Positions 9,101 through 16,141 of a stretch of DNA of 64,000 nt are shown piece by piece; within the stretch, counting starts at the first letter, position 1; each line of letters opens with the position of its first letter. The notes under the pieces are model-generated. The model was given only the letters and a program-made list of their open reading frames with translations, did not search any database and was not told where the DNA came from. The stretch is from DATFMP01 sp035266845 (GTDB lineage Bacteria; SAR324; JACQKK01): contig DATFMP010000103.1 in assembly GCA_035266845.1 (NCBI GenBank), positions 1 to 64,000 on the forward strand. Direction: 5' to 3'. Both the position numbers and the translations under genes were made by a program.

Positions 9101-9192
9101 TGCCGGCGATGTACATGCTGCTGGCGGCCGATCACTCGCGGCACACGGCCGCCGGTGACCCGCCGGGCGGCGACGCCCCCGCGGCCACCTGA
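6106..9192 (+). CDS. RND efflux pump, inner-membrane transporter (HAE1/MexI-like)
   Basis: A 1028-aa proton-driven drug/metabolite exporter. The N-terminus MKFTDIFIRRPVLATVVSLV is typical. The paired aspartates of the proton relay occur in GLVVDDAIIVVEN near residue 402 (helix 4), and the partner Lys occurs in GLISKHGILIVEFAN near residue 913 (helix 10). Large periplasmic loops follow helices 1 and 7. The C-terminal tail is short and polar. By resemblance it belongs with MexI/MexK-like pumps. It works with the adjacent adaptor, and TetR is the likely regulator. The substrate is unknown. Confidence 0.93.
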   Translation: MKFTDIFIRRPVLATVVSLVILVLGLRSFGLLPVLQYPRTENAVVTVTTAYIGADAELVAGFITTPLENSIAQANGIDYLTSTSTQGISTITANLKLNFDTDKALTEISTKVNAVLGQLPPDAQQPVLSVKIGQTIDAMYIGFSSDVLATNKITDYLIRVVQPQLQAVAGVQTAEVLGGKQFALRAWMNPRKLAAYNLTAADVYAALASNNFLAAVGSTKGQMVQVGLTAGTSLHSVDEFRNLIIKQKDGAVVRLDDVAKVTLGSDEYESRVAFDGQQAVYMGIQVAPSANLLDVIANVRGIMPGIQRQLPEGLHGRVVYDSTKFVNSAITEVERTLIEAVLIVTLVVFLFLGSLRSVIVPTIAIPLSLIGTFTMMLILGFSINLLTLLALVLAIGLVVDDAIIVVENVDRHLEEGKAPMEASLLAARELANPIIVMTVVLIAVYIPIGFLGGLTGALFTEFAFTLVGAVTISGIVALTLSPMMCSRMLKPHGTNGKGWQERFVVFLDGQFAWIRGRYERLLHGSLNYLPVTLVFAAIILSSIYFLYATAKSELAPQEDQGVIITLSTSAPNATLQQRTMYSEETYKRLASHPQTDHVFQFDMPGQSFAGMVFKPWGERKKTPSDLQQAVQGQLGQIAGTQTVAFQPPSLPGARGLPIQFVIQTTDSFERLNDVADKLLQEAQKSGRFIFLTNDLKYDLPQSEVVIDRNLTAQLGLSMRDVGQALGAMLGGGYVNYFSLSGRSYKVIPQVQQRYRLNAEQLRNYYIRSASGQSVPLSTIAHIETKTVPESLNHFQQQNAATISGVAMPGVSQGAALEFLQDLAKRTLPAGYSVDYAGQSRQYVQESSALLVTFAFALIMIFLALAAQFESFRDPIIILVTVPMSICGALIFINVGLGGASLNIYTEVGLVTLIGLISKHGILIVEFANNLQKEGRSKREAIEQAAEIRLRPILMTTGAMVLGVVPLILASGAGAVSRYNLGLVIATGLAIGTLFTLFVVPAMYMLLAADHSRHTAAGDPPGGDAPAAT

Positions 9193-9198
9193 GCGGCA

Positions 9199-9242
9199 CG
9201 CCGGGGAGAGCGCATCAGCTCCCTCCCCGGCGCGGACCGCTG
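9199..9242. terminator. Bidirectional terminator-like hairpin
   Basis: CGCCGGGGAG at 9199-9208 pairs perfectly with CTCCCCGGCG at 9233-9242, a 10-bp stem between the convergent pump and DoxX genes. There is no clear U-tract. Confidence 0.5.
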
Positions 9243-9264
9243 GGGGCGTCCGTTCAGCCCGCGG

Positions 9265-9714
9265 CTAGCTCAGCCACTGGGTGATGGCATAGTCCAGCGA
9301 GAAGGCGCCGCTGCCGAGGACGAGGATCGCCACGGCAATGGCGGCGGCGAGCAGGTGGAACTCGTAGCCCTCGCCCTGTTGCTGGCCCGTCCAGTTCATG
9401 AAGAAGCCGTTCTGGCGATGGGCCGTCAGCGCGGCCACGACCATCGTCGCCCCGACGCCCAGTGCGGCCACGCGGCCGAACAGGCCCAGGATCAGCCCCA
9501 GCCCGCCGAAGAACTCCGCCAGGATGGCCAGCACGCCGAACACGTAAGGGATGCCCAGCGAGCCCGTGAAGTAGCCCATGGTGCCCTTGAATCCATAGCC
9601 GCCGAAGAGCCCCAGCAGCTTCTGGGCGCCGTGGGGGAAGATCATGAGCCCCAGCGCCAGGCGCAGGATGAAGCCGGTCCAGGTGGGATCGGTCGCGAAC
9701 AGTGCATGCCACAT
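9265..9714 (-). CDS. DoxX-family membrane protein
   Basis: A 149-aa inner-membrane protein with four hydrophobic helices. Family features include LRLALGLMIFPHGAQKLLG near residue 17 and AILAEFFGGLGLILGLFGR in the middle. AGGAGG precedes the ATG at ideal spacing. DoxX proteins are associated with thiol or quinone redox in some systems, but most are uncharacterised. It converges on an RND pump of the MexI type. In Pseudomonas the mexGHI operon begins with a DoxX-like gene (mexG), so the proximity may be functional even though the strand differs. An AT-rich stretch at 9780-9845 upstream probably holds its promoter. Confidence 0.85.
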   Translation of the reverse strand: MWHALFATDPTWTGFILRLALGLMIFPHGAQKLLGLFGGYGFKGTMGYFTGSLGIPYVFGVLAILAEFFGGLGLILGLFGRVAALGVGATMVVAALTAHRQNGFFMNWTGQQQGEGYEFHLLAAAIAVAILVLGSGAFSLDYAITQWLS

Positions 9715-9951
9715 GTCACACCTCCTTGCATCGAGAACGGTGCGTCCGGCTGGCCCACGGCCGCCGGCGCGATGGTCAATGCACTCAGTGTGACATCCGA
9801 GATCATCGTAAAATATCGCAAAGATTCGACGATCTTAATCTGAAATACGGATGAGGATGCAGGCTGCGGCTAGCCATACCGATCTCGCTTGCCGCTTTGT
9901 ACCGCCTGCCATGGCACCGGGCCGCGCTCCGGGTGCCTGGCCGGGGTCGCC

Positions 9952-10941
9952 TCACCGATTGACGCCGGCCATGCCCGCGGCGGGGTAGCGCTCGCCGGCC
10001 ACGGCCCCATGGGGAACGATGCGCTCCAGCTCCGCCAGCTCCTCCGGCGTCAGCACGATCTCCGCCGCCGCCAGGTTCTCGTCCAGGTGGTCGCGGCGCG
10101 TCGTGCCGGCCACGGTGACGATGTCCGGCCCCTGCGCCAGCACCCAGGCCACGCAGAGCTGGGCCACGGAGCAGCCCTTGCGCGCTGCGAAGGCCTGCAA
10201 CGGCTCCAGCAGCGCCAGATTGCGCGAGAGGTTCTCGCCCTGGAAGCGCGGCATGTGGCGCCGGATGTCCGGACCCCGGGCGACGTCCTGCGGGGCGGCC
10301 ACGGCGCCGCTGAAGAGACCGCGCGAGAATGCGCCGTAGGAGAGGGTGCCGATGCCCAGCCGGCGCGTGGTGGGCAGCACCTCGGCCTCGATATCCCGCG
10401 TGAAGAGCGAGTACTCGATCTGCAGCGCGGAGATGGGGTGCACGGCGTGCGCCCGCTCGATGGTGCCCGCGGCGGCCTCCGAGAGGCCCACGTAGCGCAC
10501 CTTGCCCTCCTGCACCAGCTCGGCCAGCGCGCCCACGGTGTCCTCGATGGGCACGGCGGGATCCACCCGGGCGGGGAAGTAGAAGTCCACCGCGTCCACC
10601 CCCAGCCGCACCAGGCTGTAGCTGAGGAAGTTGCGCAGGGCCGCGGGCCGCGTGTCGTTGCCCAGCCAGCCGCCGTCGTGGTTGCGCATGGCGCCGAACT
10701 TCACGGAGAGCAGCACCTTGTCGCGCCGCCCGCGGATGGCTTCGCGGATCAGCAGCTCGTTGTGGCCCATGCCGTAGAAGTCGCCCGTGTCCAGCAGGTT
10801 CACGCCACGCTCGATGGCGTGCTGGATGGTAGCGATGCTCTCCTTCTCGTCACGCGGGCCGTAGGTGCCCGACATGCCCATGCAGCCCAGCGCCACCGCC
10901 GTGCTGCGCAGGCCTTGCTTGCCCAGTTGCCGCAGTTCCAT
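9952..10941 (-). CDS. Aldo/keto reductase with substituted catalytic His
   Basis: A 329-aa TIM-barrel NADPH-dependent oxidoreductase. The catalytic Asp and Tyr are in LLDTGDFYGMGHNE near residue 48, and the Lys is in LSVKFG near residue 80. The usual catalytic His (YYQHRVDP) is replaced by Ala in DFYFPARVDP. From memory, a recognised subgroup has the same PAR variant, so this is probably not a broken gene. The NADP-binding end is present (AGTTRRDHLDENLAA). AAGGA precedes the ATG at 10941; an in-frame extension to 11010 is unlikely. It follows recQ by about 100 bases on the same strand. The substrate is unknown. Confidence 0.87.
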   Translation of the reverse strand: MELRQLGKQGLRSTAVALGCMGMSGTYGPRDEKESIATIQHAIERGVNLLDTGDFYGMGHNELLIREAIRGRRDKVLLSVKFGAMRNHDGGWLGNDTRPAALRNFLSYSLVRLGVDAVDFYFPARVDPAVPIEDTVGALAELVQEGKVRYVGLSEAAAGTIERAHAVHPISALQIEYSLFTRDIEAEVLPTTRRLGIGTLSYGAFSRGLFSGAVAAPQDVARGPDIRRHMPRFQGENLSRNLALLEPLQAFAARKGCSVAQLCVAWVLAQGPDIVTVAGTTRRDHLDENLAAAEIVLTPEELAELERIVPHGAVAGERYPAAGMAGVNR

Positions 10942-11040
10942 GAGGGATCCTTGTCCAGTGGAAGGAGGGTGCGTTCGGATCAGCGTGGTGGCAGCGGGGC
11001 GCCGCGTCAAGGGGGCAGTCGCGGGCCGGCCGTGTCCCCC

Positions 11041-12633
11041 TTACGCCTCGTCGGCCAGCACCTGCAGCAGGGCGGGGCCGAACTGCTCCACCTTGTGCGG
11101 CCCCAGGCCGTGGATGGCCAGCAGCTCGCCGGCGGTGCCCGGGCGCTCCTGCACCAGCGCGCGCAGGGTGCGGTCGCTGAACACCACGAAGGCCGGCACG
11201 TCGTTGTCCTTGGCCCAGGTCTGGCGCCAGGCGCGCAGGCGCTCCGCCAGCGCCACCTCCGCCGGTTCCAGCTTGGCCGCCCAGCGCTCCTGCCGGTGGG
11301 CCCGCGTCACCCGCGGGGCGCGGGGGGCACGCTGCCCGGGCGGCGGCGGCACGGCGCGCGGCGAGGCGGGGTCGCACACGTCGCAGTGGCCGCAGCGCTC
11401 CAGGCGCTGGGCATCGCGGAAGTAGGTGAGGATGCCCGCGTGGCGGCAGGCGTCGCTCTCCGTGTAGGCGATGATGGCGTCCAGCGCGATCCAGCGCTGC
11501 TGAATCACCGCCGGCGGGGCCTCGGACTGCCGGATGAAGAAGGTCTGCAGCCCCTTGTCCCGCTTGGCGTAGAGCAGCAGGCAGGTGGCGGGCTCGCCAT
11601 CACGGCCGGCCCGGCCCATCTCCTGGTAGTAGGCCTCCAGCGTGCCCGGGAGCTGATGGTGTACCACCAGCCGGATATCCGGATGGTCGATGCCCATGCC
11701 GAAGGCGTTGGTGGCCGTGAGGATGCGCAGGCGCCCGGCGGCGAAGTCCTCCTGGATGCGCGTGCGCTCGTCCGCCGCCAGCCCGGCGTGGTAGTAGCCC
11801 ACGCCCGGGAACTCCGGGCTGAGCTGCGCCGCCACGGTTTCGCTGGCCTGGCGCGTGCCGCAGTAGACGATCACCCGGCCGGTGGGGGTCTGGCGCAGGG
11901 CCTGCACCAGGTACGCGGCCTTCTCCTCCTCCCCGCTGCACGCGGCCACCTGGTAGTAGAGATTGGGCCGATAGAAGCCGTGGATGTGCCGGCCCGGCTC
12001 GCGCAGGCGCAGGGTGCCCGCGATGTCCTCCACCACCTGCGGCGTGGCCGTGGCCGTCAGCGCCAGGATGGGCACCTCGGGGCGAATCTCGCGCAGCACG
12101 GACAGCCGCTGGTAGTCCGGCCGGAAGTCGTGCCCCCACTGCGAGACGCAGTGCGCCTCGTCGATGGCGAACAGCAGCGGCTCGCGCTCCGTCAGCCAGC
12201 GCGCGAAGCCGGGCTTCTGCACGCGCTCGGGAGACAGGTAGAGCACGAACGGGCCCCCGGCCTGCAGCGCGCGGAACACCGCCCGCTTTTCCGCCACGTC
12301 CTGCCCGGAGTGGATGGCGCCGGCCGGGACGCCCAGCGCCCGCAGCCCCGCCACCTGGTCGCGCATCAGCGAGATCAGCGGCGAGACGACGATCACCAGT
12401 GCCTCGCGCGCCACCGCCGGAAGCTGGTAGCAGAGCGACTTGCCGCCGCCCGTGGGCAGGATCGCCAGCGTATCGCGGCCACCCAGCACCGACGCCAGGA
12501 TATCCCGCTGGCCCATGCGGAACTCGGAGAGTCCGAAGCGGGCCTGCAGCACGGCCTGGGGGTCGGGATCGGCGGACGCCCCTGGGGCGCCCGGGGCGGC
12601 AACTTGCTGGGTGGGGACGGCTTCCCTGCTCAC
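11041..12633 (-). CDS. recQ: ATP-dependent DNA helicase, RecQ family
   Basis: A 530-aa 3'-5' DNA helicase for repair and recombination. Walker A is TGGGKSLCYQLP near residue 60, and the Walker B/DEAH box with aromatic loop is AIDEAHCVSQWGHDFRPDY near residue 152. The zinc-binding cysteines are spread over DACRHAGILTYF and CGHCDVC near residues 385-415. The C-terminal about 75 residues resemble an HRDC domain. The winged-helix RQC part seems absent and is replaced by a Pro/Arg-rich linker (PPPPGQRAPRAPRVTRAHRQ). The GTG start at 12633 is preceded by AGGAG at 5 bases; an ATG further upstream would give a low-complexity extension. Confidence 0.9.
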   Translation of the reverse strand: MSREAVPTQQVAAPGAPGASADPDPQAVLQARFGLSEFRMGQRDILASVLGGRDTLAILPTGGGKSLCYQLPAVAREALVIVVSPLISLMRDQVAGLRALGVPAGAIHSGQDVAEKRAVFRALQAGGPFVLYLSPERVQKPGFARWLTEREPLLFAIDEAHCVSQWGHDFRPDYQRLSVLREIRPEVPILALTATATPQVVEDIAGTLRLREPGRHIHGFYRPNLYYQVAACSGEEEKAAYLVQALRQTPTGRVIVYCGTRQASETVAAQLSPEFPGVGYYHAGLAADERTRIQEDFAAGRLRILTATNAFGMGIDHPDIRLVVHHQLPGTLEAYYQEMGRAGRDGEPATCLLLYAKRDKGLQTFFIRQSEAPPAVIQQRWIALDAIIAYTESDACRHAGILTYFRDAQRLERCGHCDVCDPASPRAVPPPPGQRAPRAPRVTRAHRQERWAAKLEPAEVALAERLRAWRQTWAKDNDVPAFVVFSDRTLRALVQERPGTAGELLAIHGLGPHKVEQFGPALLQVLADEA

Positions 12634-12952
12634 GAGGCTCCTGTCGGGGTGCGGCGGAGCGCCACAATCCGGCGGCGCTCTCCACGCATAGCACACCCGC
12701 GGGGCCCGGTGCCAAGCAACGGCGTTGCGAACCGCCGGTCGCCTCGGGGCCGGCTGTCGCTATTCACGGACGCGCAGGGCAGGACCAATCGAATGGGTGG
12801 CCCAGCAGAAATGAGCCTGTCCGCCCGCTGGTGTGTCCCGCCCCAGGCTCGAATTTGCCGCAAAATGACGCAGCACCGGCATTTCGGCATCTTGACCGTC
12901 TTCAATGCGAGTGTTCGTGCGCGAATGCGGACAATCGGTCGCCGATAATTGA

Positions 12953-12981
12953 TTGAATTAAGCCGATTTTCAGCCTATGTG
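12953..12981 (+). promoter_or_regulatory. Candidate sigma-70 promoter
   Basis: TTGAAT at 12953-12958 and TATGTG at 12976-12981 with a 17-base spacer, in a locally AT-rich stretch. It would drive the small ORFs that start at 13025. Confidence 0.4.
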
Positions 12982-13024
12982 CGCTAGCGCGCAGAACGGT
13001 TCGCGCGGAATGGAGAGAAAGCAG

Positions 13025-13087
13025 ATGGCACGACCCTGTTCGTTACACCCGCTTTTCAGCCGGATGATCTGGATGGAGCGCGTCTAA
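13025..13087 (+). CDS. Possible 20-residue leader peptide
   Basis: A short ORF (MARPCSLHPLFSRMIWMERV) with a strong ribosome site, GGAGAG, ahead of its ATG. Its TAA overlaps the ATG of the next ORF (TAATG), a classic coupling arrangement. It lies about 40 bases downstream of a plausible promoter. No conserved family is recognised. It may be a translated leader or chance. Confidence 0.3.
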   Translation: MARPCSLHPLFSRMIWMERV

Positions 13088-13353
13088 TGAAGAACCGAAC
13101 CGCCGCCATCACACAAGGTCAAATTGACCAGGCACTGCGCCGCATTCGTCAGCGTGGGGGGATGGTCAGGAAGGTGCCCGACGAGGGAGCCCCGATGCGC
13201 CGTTTGGCTGGTGCCTACAGTGGCACCTGGATGGCTTCGATCGTCGCGCATTGGAGCCGGTGTTTATCCCGACCCGCTGGCCAAAGGCGGCGTGATCGCG
13301 GCTCTGCTCCCGTTCCGAGGCGTGGCCGCCTGGACGTGGGCCGTCGCCGGTGA
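13087..13353 (+). CDS. Small hypothetical protein (uncertain)
   Basis: An 88-aa ORF whose ATG overlaps the stop of the preceding short ORF; GGAGCG lies upstream. The first 35 residues (MKNRTAAITQGQIDQALRRI...) look like a normal polar helical protein. The rest becomes Arg/Pro-rich and protein-unlike, which suggests a frameshifted or decayed gene. Function unknown. Confidence 0.25.
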   Translation: MKNRTAAITQGQIDQALRRIRQRGGMVRKVPDEGAPMRRLAGAYSGTWMASIVAHWSRCLSRPAGQRRRDRGSAPVPRRGRLDVGRRR

Positions 13354-13462
13354 GTCTATCGCCGCCGGTAATCGATGCATCTTGCTTTGTGGGCGAAAAA
13401 ACGACGTGGAGTGATGTTCGACCCGAACGCTGCCCCCGTTCGCCCTGATCCTCGGAGCGAAC

Positions 13463-13717
13463 ATGAAGAAACGCAACTGGGCCCTGGTGATTCTGTTGAT
13501 TGCGCTGGTCGCGAGCGCCATCTTCTTGAATCTGTGGACGCCGCCCGACGTGGCGAGGCAACAGCAACAGGAACAGAAGGACTCGACGCCGTTCACCGAG
13601 CAGAAGATGATCCAACGCGTACGGCAGGCATACAACTCGTTGGACCGCGCCCGTGAAGACCTGAAACGGCGCGGAGAAGAGGCCCGCGCCAAATCGGCCG
13701 AACCAGCGGCGCACTAG
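13463..13717 (+). CDS. Small single-pass membrane protein
   Basis: An 84-aa protein of unknown function. Residues 5-24 (NWALVILLIALVASAIFLNL) form one membrane helix. The rest is charged and helical, with a coiled-coil-like stretch MIQRVRQAYNSLDRAREDLKRR near residues 49-70. The topology is N-in with a periplasmic coiled coil. CGGAGCG stands just upstream of the ATG. Codon use is less GC-biased than in neighbouring genes. Confidence 0.55.
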   Translation: MKKRNWALVILLIALVASAIFLNLWTPPDVARQQQQEQKDSTPFTEQKMIQRVRQAYNSLDRAREDLKRRGEEARAKSAEPAAH

Positions 13718-14018
13718 CCTGTGGGCGCACCCGGCTCGGGCCTGGACACGCAAGTTCCGTCTCCACTGGCCCTACCGGCAGGCAGCCGTACCGCTCGGCG
13801 CATCCAACGCCGCGCAATCGCGCTGCCCGCCCTGTTCGCAGAACGCATCCTGAACGACCATGCAGGCGGCCTTGTTCGCAAAGCCGCTTCGGCTGGGGCT
13901 TCCTCTCCGCGATGGAAGAAAGCCCCCTCTGGCGCAGCTTCCGTTACCCGCAAGATGCCGAACGTGCGCTGAACAGGCACAAGCCAGCGCAAAGTCGCTC
14001 GCGCGAGGGCGCAGCGGC
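13718..14018. other. Intergenic region, no gene seen
   Basis: Lies between two convergent genes. Short ORFs on both strands overlap here, but none has a convincing ribosome site or a protein-like composition. I see no RNA gene or repeat. Confidence 0.4.
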
Positions 14019-14633
14019 TCAAATCTGCTTCCGATTATCTTGCGGGTTTCTGGCCACTTGTGAGTGGGGCGCGCGGGTGGGCGAGCGATTTCTTGCAGGC
14101 AGATGCAAGACATTCGGAACTTCTGTCAGCCCCCCCCAAATCACCTTGCGCGCAGTCTCCGATATGGTGTCAACGATGATGTCGTGCAAAAGGCTGCCGG
14201 CTTCCGCCCCGGCCTTCGCCAATAGTCTCTTGACGCGCAACGCAGCAACGCCAGTCTTCGGGGTATCCTGCACCAACTCCGGAATACTCTCTTTGAGGGC
14301 GGACTTGTCCTCCATGTCGAGCCCCATCTCCTGTATCAAATCCTCCGCAGCCTTCAGTGCCGCGGTAGTCCAAGGGTAGGCAGTTCCGCACTCCGGACAA
14401 AATCCGGGGGGATGGGTAATCGACTTACTTGTGGTCATTTCCGCGTGATCCCAAAATTGCCACCTCTCAAGGTAGTCACCCGGTATTGAGCTTTGGCAAG
14501 CAGGACATGAAGAAATTGTCTCCGCTCCGCATCGGGTACACCTCTTGGAAACATTGCCAGGATTGCTGCGCACGTCTCCTGTGAGCAGGTGACCATTCAA
14601 GCAGACCAATGCTTGTGCTCGCGCGTCGCTCAT
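14019..14633 (-). CDS. DUF2321-like zinc-ribbon protein
   Basis: A 204-aa protein. The N-terminal half matches the DUF2321 pattern: CLNGHLLTGDV near residue 11, then CTRCGAETISSCPACQSSIPGDY near residues 32-54, then FCPECGTAYPWT near residue 79. These Cys pairs suggest two zinc ribbons. The C-terminal half is helical and charged and ends in a basic tail. The function of DUF2321 is unknown. GC content is visibly lower than in the flanking genes, which hints at acquisition. It is located next to tRNA-Gly. Four copies of TCCATCAA lie just upstream. Confidence 0.7.
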   Translation of the reverse strand: MSDARAQALVCLNGHLLTGDVRSNPGNVSKRCTRCGAETISSCPACQSSIPGDYLERWQFWDHAEMTTSKSITHPPGFCPECGTAYPWTTAALKAAEDLIQEMGLDMEDKSALKESIPELVQDTPKTGVAALRVKRLLAKAGAEAGSLLHDIIVDTISETARKVIWGGLTEVPNVLHLPARNRSPTRAPHSQVARNPQDNRKQI

Positions 14634-14654
14634 GTCGGCCCCCAGGGCAAATAC

Positions 14655-14713
14655 TCCATCAATTCTCCATCAATCAGGCCGCGCCGAGATGCGATTCCAT
14701 CAAATTCCATCAA
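14655..14713. repeat. Four TCCATCAA direct repeats in helical phase
   Basis: TCCATCAA occurs at 14655, 14666, 14696 and 14706. The steps of 11, 30 and 10 bases are near multiples of the DNA helical repeat, so all copies face the same side. They lie between the DUF2321 start and the tRNA-Gly terminator. They could be protein-binding sites for the DUF2321 promoter or part of an old integration site. Confidence 0.55.
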
Positions 14714-14714
14714 C

Positions 14715-14748
14715 AAAAAAGGGAGTCACGCATCAGCGTAACTCCCTG
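14715..14748 (-). terminator. Rho-independent terminator of tRNA-Gly
   Basis: On the reverse strand AGGGAGTTACGC-TGAT-GCGTGACTCCCT forms a 12-bp stem with one G-U pair, followed by six T residues. It begins about 10 bases after the tRNA 3' end. Confidence 0.85.
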
Positions 14749-14757
14749 ATTTTACAG

Positions 14758-14829
14758 AGCGGGAAACGGGACTTGAACCCGCGACCCCAACCTTGGCAAG
14801 GTTGTGCTCTACCACTGAGCTATTCCCGC
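14758..14829 (-). tRNA. tRNA-Gly(GCC)
   Basis: A complete cloverleaf is readable on the reverse strand: acceptor GCGGGAA/TTCCCGC, D arm GCTC/GAGC, anticodon stem CAACC/GGTTG with loop TTGCCAA (anticodon GCC), and T arm GCGGG/CCCGT with TTCGAAT-type loop. The discriminator is U. The 3' CCA is not encoded. A terminator follows directly. Confidence 0.96.
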
Positions 14830-15005
14830 GGCTTGCCGCTGTGGCAAGAAGATAAAATAGGCCAAGGCGCAGGGCCTTGTCAACGGTCCGCGTGGTGGCG
14901 GTGGGCCCGGGCCGGGGGCTGCGGGGCAGCGGCGCTGGCCGCTTGCCCCGCGCGGCAGGGCGGGGTACCACGGAAGGGACGCCCCTCTTACCCGCTGGAG
15001 CCCGC

Positions 15006-15935
15006 ATGGCCGCATCCTCCCTCGACTGGCAGCCCCTCATCGAATTCGTCGTGTACGCCGCCATCGGCGTGCTGAGCTTCCTGGTGTGGTGGTTCGTGTA
15101 CGACCGGGTGCTCACCCGGGGCTACCCGCTGCGCGACGCCATCTTCGGGCGCCAGCCCAACGTGGCCGTGGCGCTGGACGTGGCCGGGGGCTTCCTGGCC
15201 ATGGGCATCCTCAACTACGCGGTGATCAGCGGCCCGCGGCTGCCCAGCTTCGCGCTGGATCTGGAGGCGATGGCGCTGGAGCTGCTGGGCACGATGGTGC
15301 TGCTGGCGCTGCTGCGCATGGCCATCGGGGCCGGGCTGCGGGGCTGGTTCGGCGACCGGCGCGATGCCCAGGGCGACCGCGTGTCCATCAACAACGAGCT
15401 GTTCCGCCAGCGCAACCTGGCCACGGGCCTGTTCTCCACGGCGCTGTACCTGATCCTCGTGGCGGGGCTGGTGGAGCTGGACCTGCTGAACCTGACCGGC
15501 GAGCGCCTGGCCAGCACCTGGAACCTGCTGGGCGTGTGGCTGCTGGGGGCCGTGGCCGTGCTGCTGCACTCGTGGCTGTTCCTGGGGCTGGGCTGGCGGC
15601 GGCACATCCTGTCCGAGAGCTTCATCCGCAACAACCCCGCCGCGCCCAGCTCCCTGCTGGGGCTGGTGGCCGGCCTGCTGCTGCTCAACCATGCGCTGCT
15701 GGGGCCGCTGGAGGCGGGCCTGCACATGTTCGCCCTGCCGCAGGTCTGGTACTTCCTGGCGCTGGGCTTCGCCAGCCTGTTCGTGCTGCGGGCGATCCTC
15801 TACGCCCTGCTGCGGGGCCTGCTGGGGGTGGATATCCACGCCGAGCTGCTGGAGCGCCACAACGCCGCCTGGGGCGTGCTGGACGGCGCCGTCATCTTCG
15901 CCCTGTTCCTGATCCTGATCGCGCTCATCGCCTGA
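15006..15935 (+). CDS. DUF350-like polytopic membrane protein
   Basis: A 309-aa protein with about eight hydrophobic helices. Repeated tracts such as RQPNVAVALDVAGGFLAMGI near residue 50, FRQRNLATGLFSTALYLILV near residue 133 and ERHNAAWGVLDGAVIFALFL near the C-terminus suggest tandem DUF350-type units. The function of DUF350 is not established. I start at the ATG at 15006, which has GGAG 5 bases upstream; the frame continues upstream without a good start. It stands alone between tRNA-Gly and a convergent barrel-protein gene, from which a hairpin array separates it. Confidence 0.65.
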   Translation: MAASSLDWQPLIEFVVYAAIGVLSFLVWWFVYDRVLTRGYPLRDAIFGRQPNVAVALDVAGGFLAMGILNYAVISGPRLPSFALDLEAMALELLGTMVLLALLRMAIGAGLRGWFGDRRDAQGDRVSINNELFRQRNLATGLFSTALYLILVAGLVELDLLNLTGERLASTWNLLGVWLLGAVAVLLHSWLFLGLGWRRHILSESFIRNNPAAPSSLLGLVAGLLLLNHALLGPLEAGLHMFALPQVWYFLALGFASLFVLRAILYALLRGLLGVDIHAELLERHNAAWGVLDGAVIFALFLILIALIA

Positions 15936-15954
15936 CCCCGCACGCCCATGGTGT

Positions 15955-16044
15955 AGGGGCCAGCGGCCCCTGCACCGGCTTTGCATGGGGTCAAGGGAGC
16001 CACGCTCCCTTGCAGGGGAGTCAGAGGGGGCAGCGCCCCCTCTG
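15955..16044. repeat. Array of three perfect hairpins related to the MITE-like element
   Basis: AGGGGCC-AGC-GGCCCCT at 15955-15971, CAAGGGAGC-CAC-GCTCCCTTG at 15992-16012 and AGAGGGGGC-AGC-GCCCCCTCT at 16023-16043, all with 3-nt loops. Order and core sequences match hairpins 2-4 of the 101-314 element, but the terminal repeats and first hairpin are missing. It separates convergent genes and probably terminates transcription both ways. Confidence 0.6.
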
Positions 16045-16141
16045 CACCCCGGCTGGAACGGGCGTTCACGCGGCGGTGAAACAGCGGCGTAAACCCGAAA
16101 GGGGTGCGCGAGGGGGCTTGCTCTCTCGCTGCGGTGGTCTT

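Noticed and set aside
9889..12948. A 1019-residue open frame opposite the aldo/keto reductase and recQ
   Set aside because: It is an antisense shadow: low-complexity Arg/Gly/His content, no domain, and two clear genes lie on the other strand.
14655..14829. Integrated element at tRNA-Gly
   Set aside because: No integrase and no duplicated tRNA 3' end were found within the window, so only the nearby repeats and low GC are reported.
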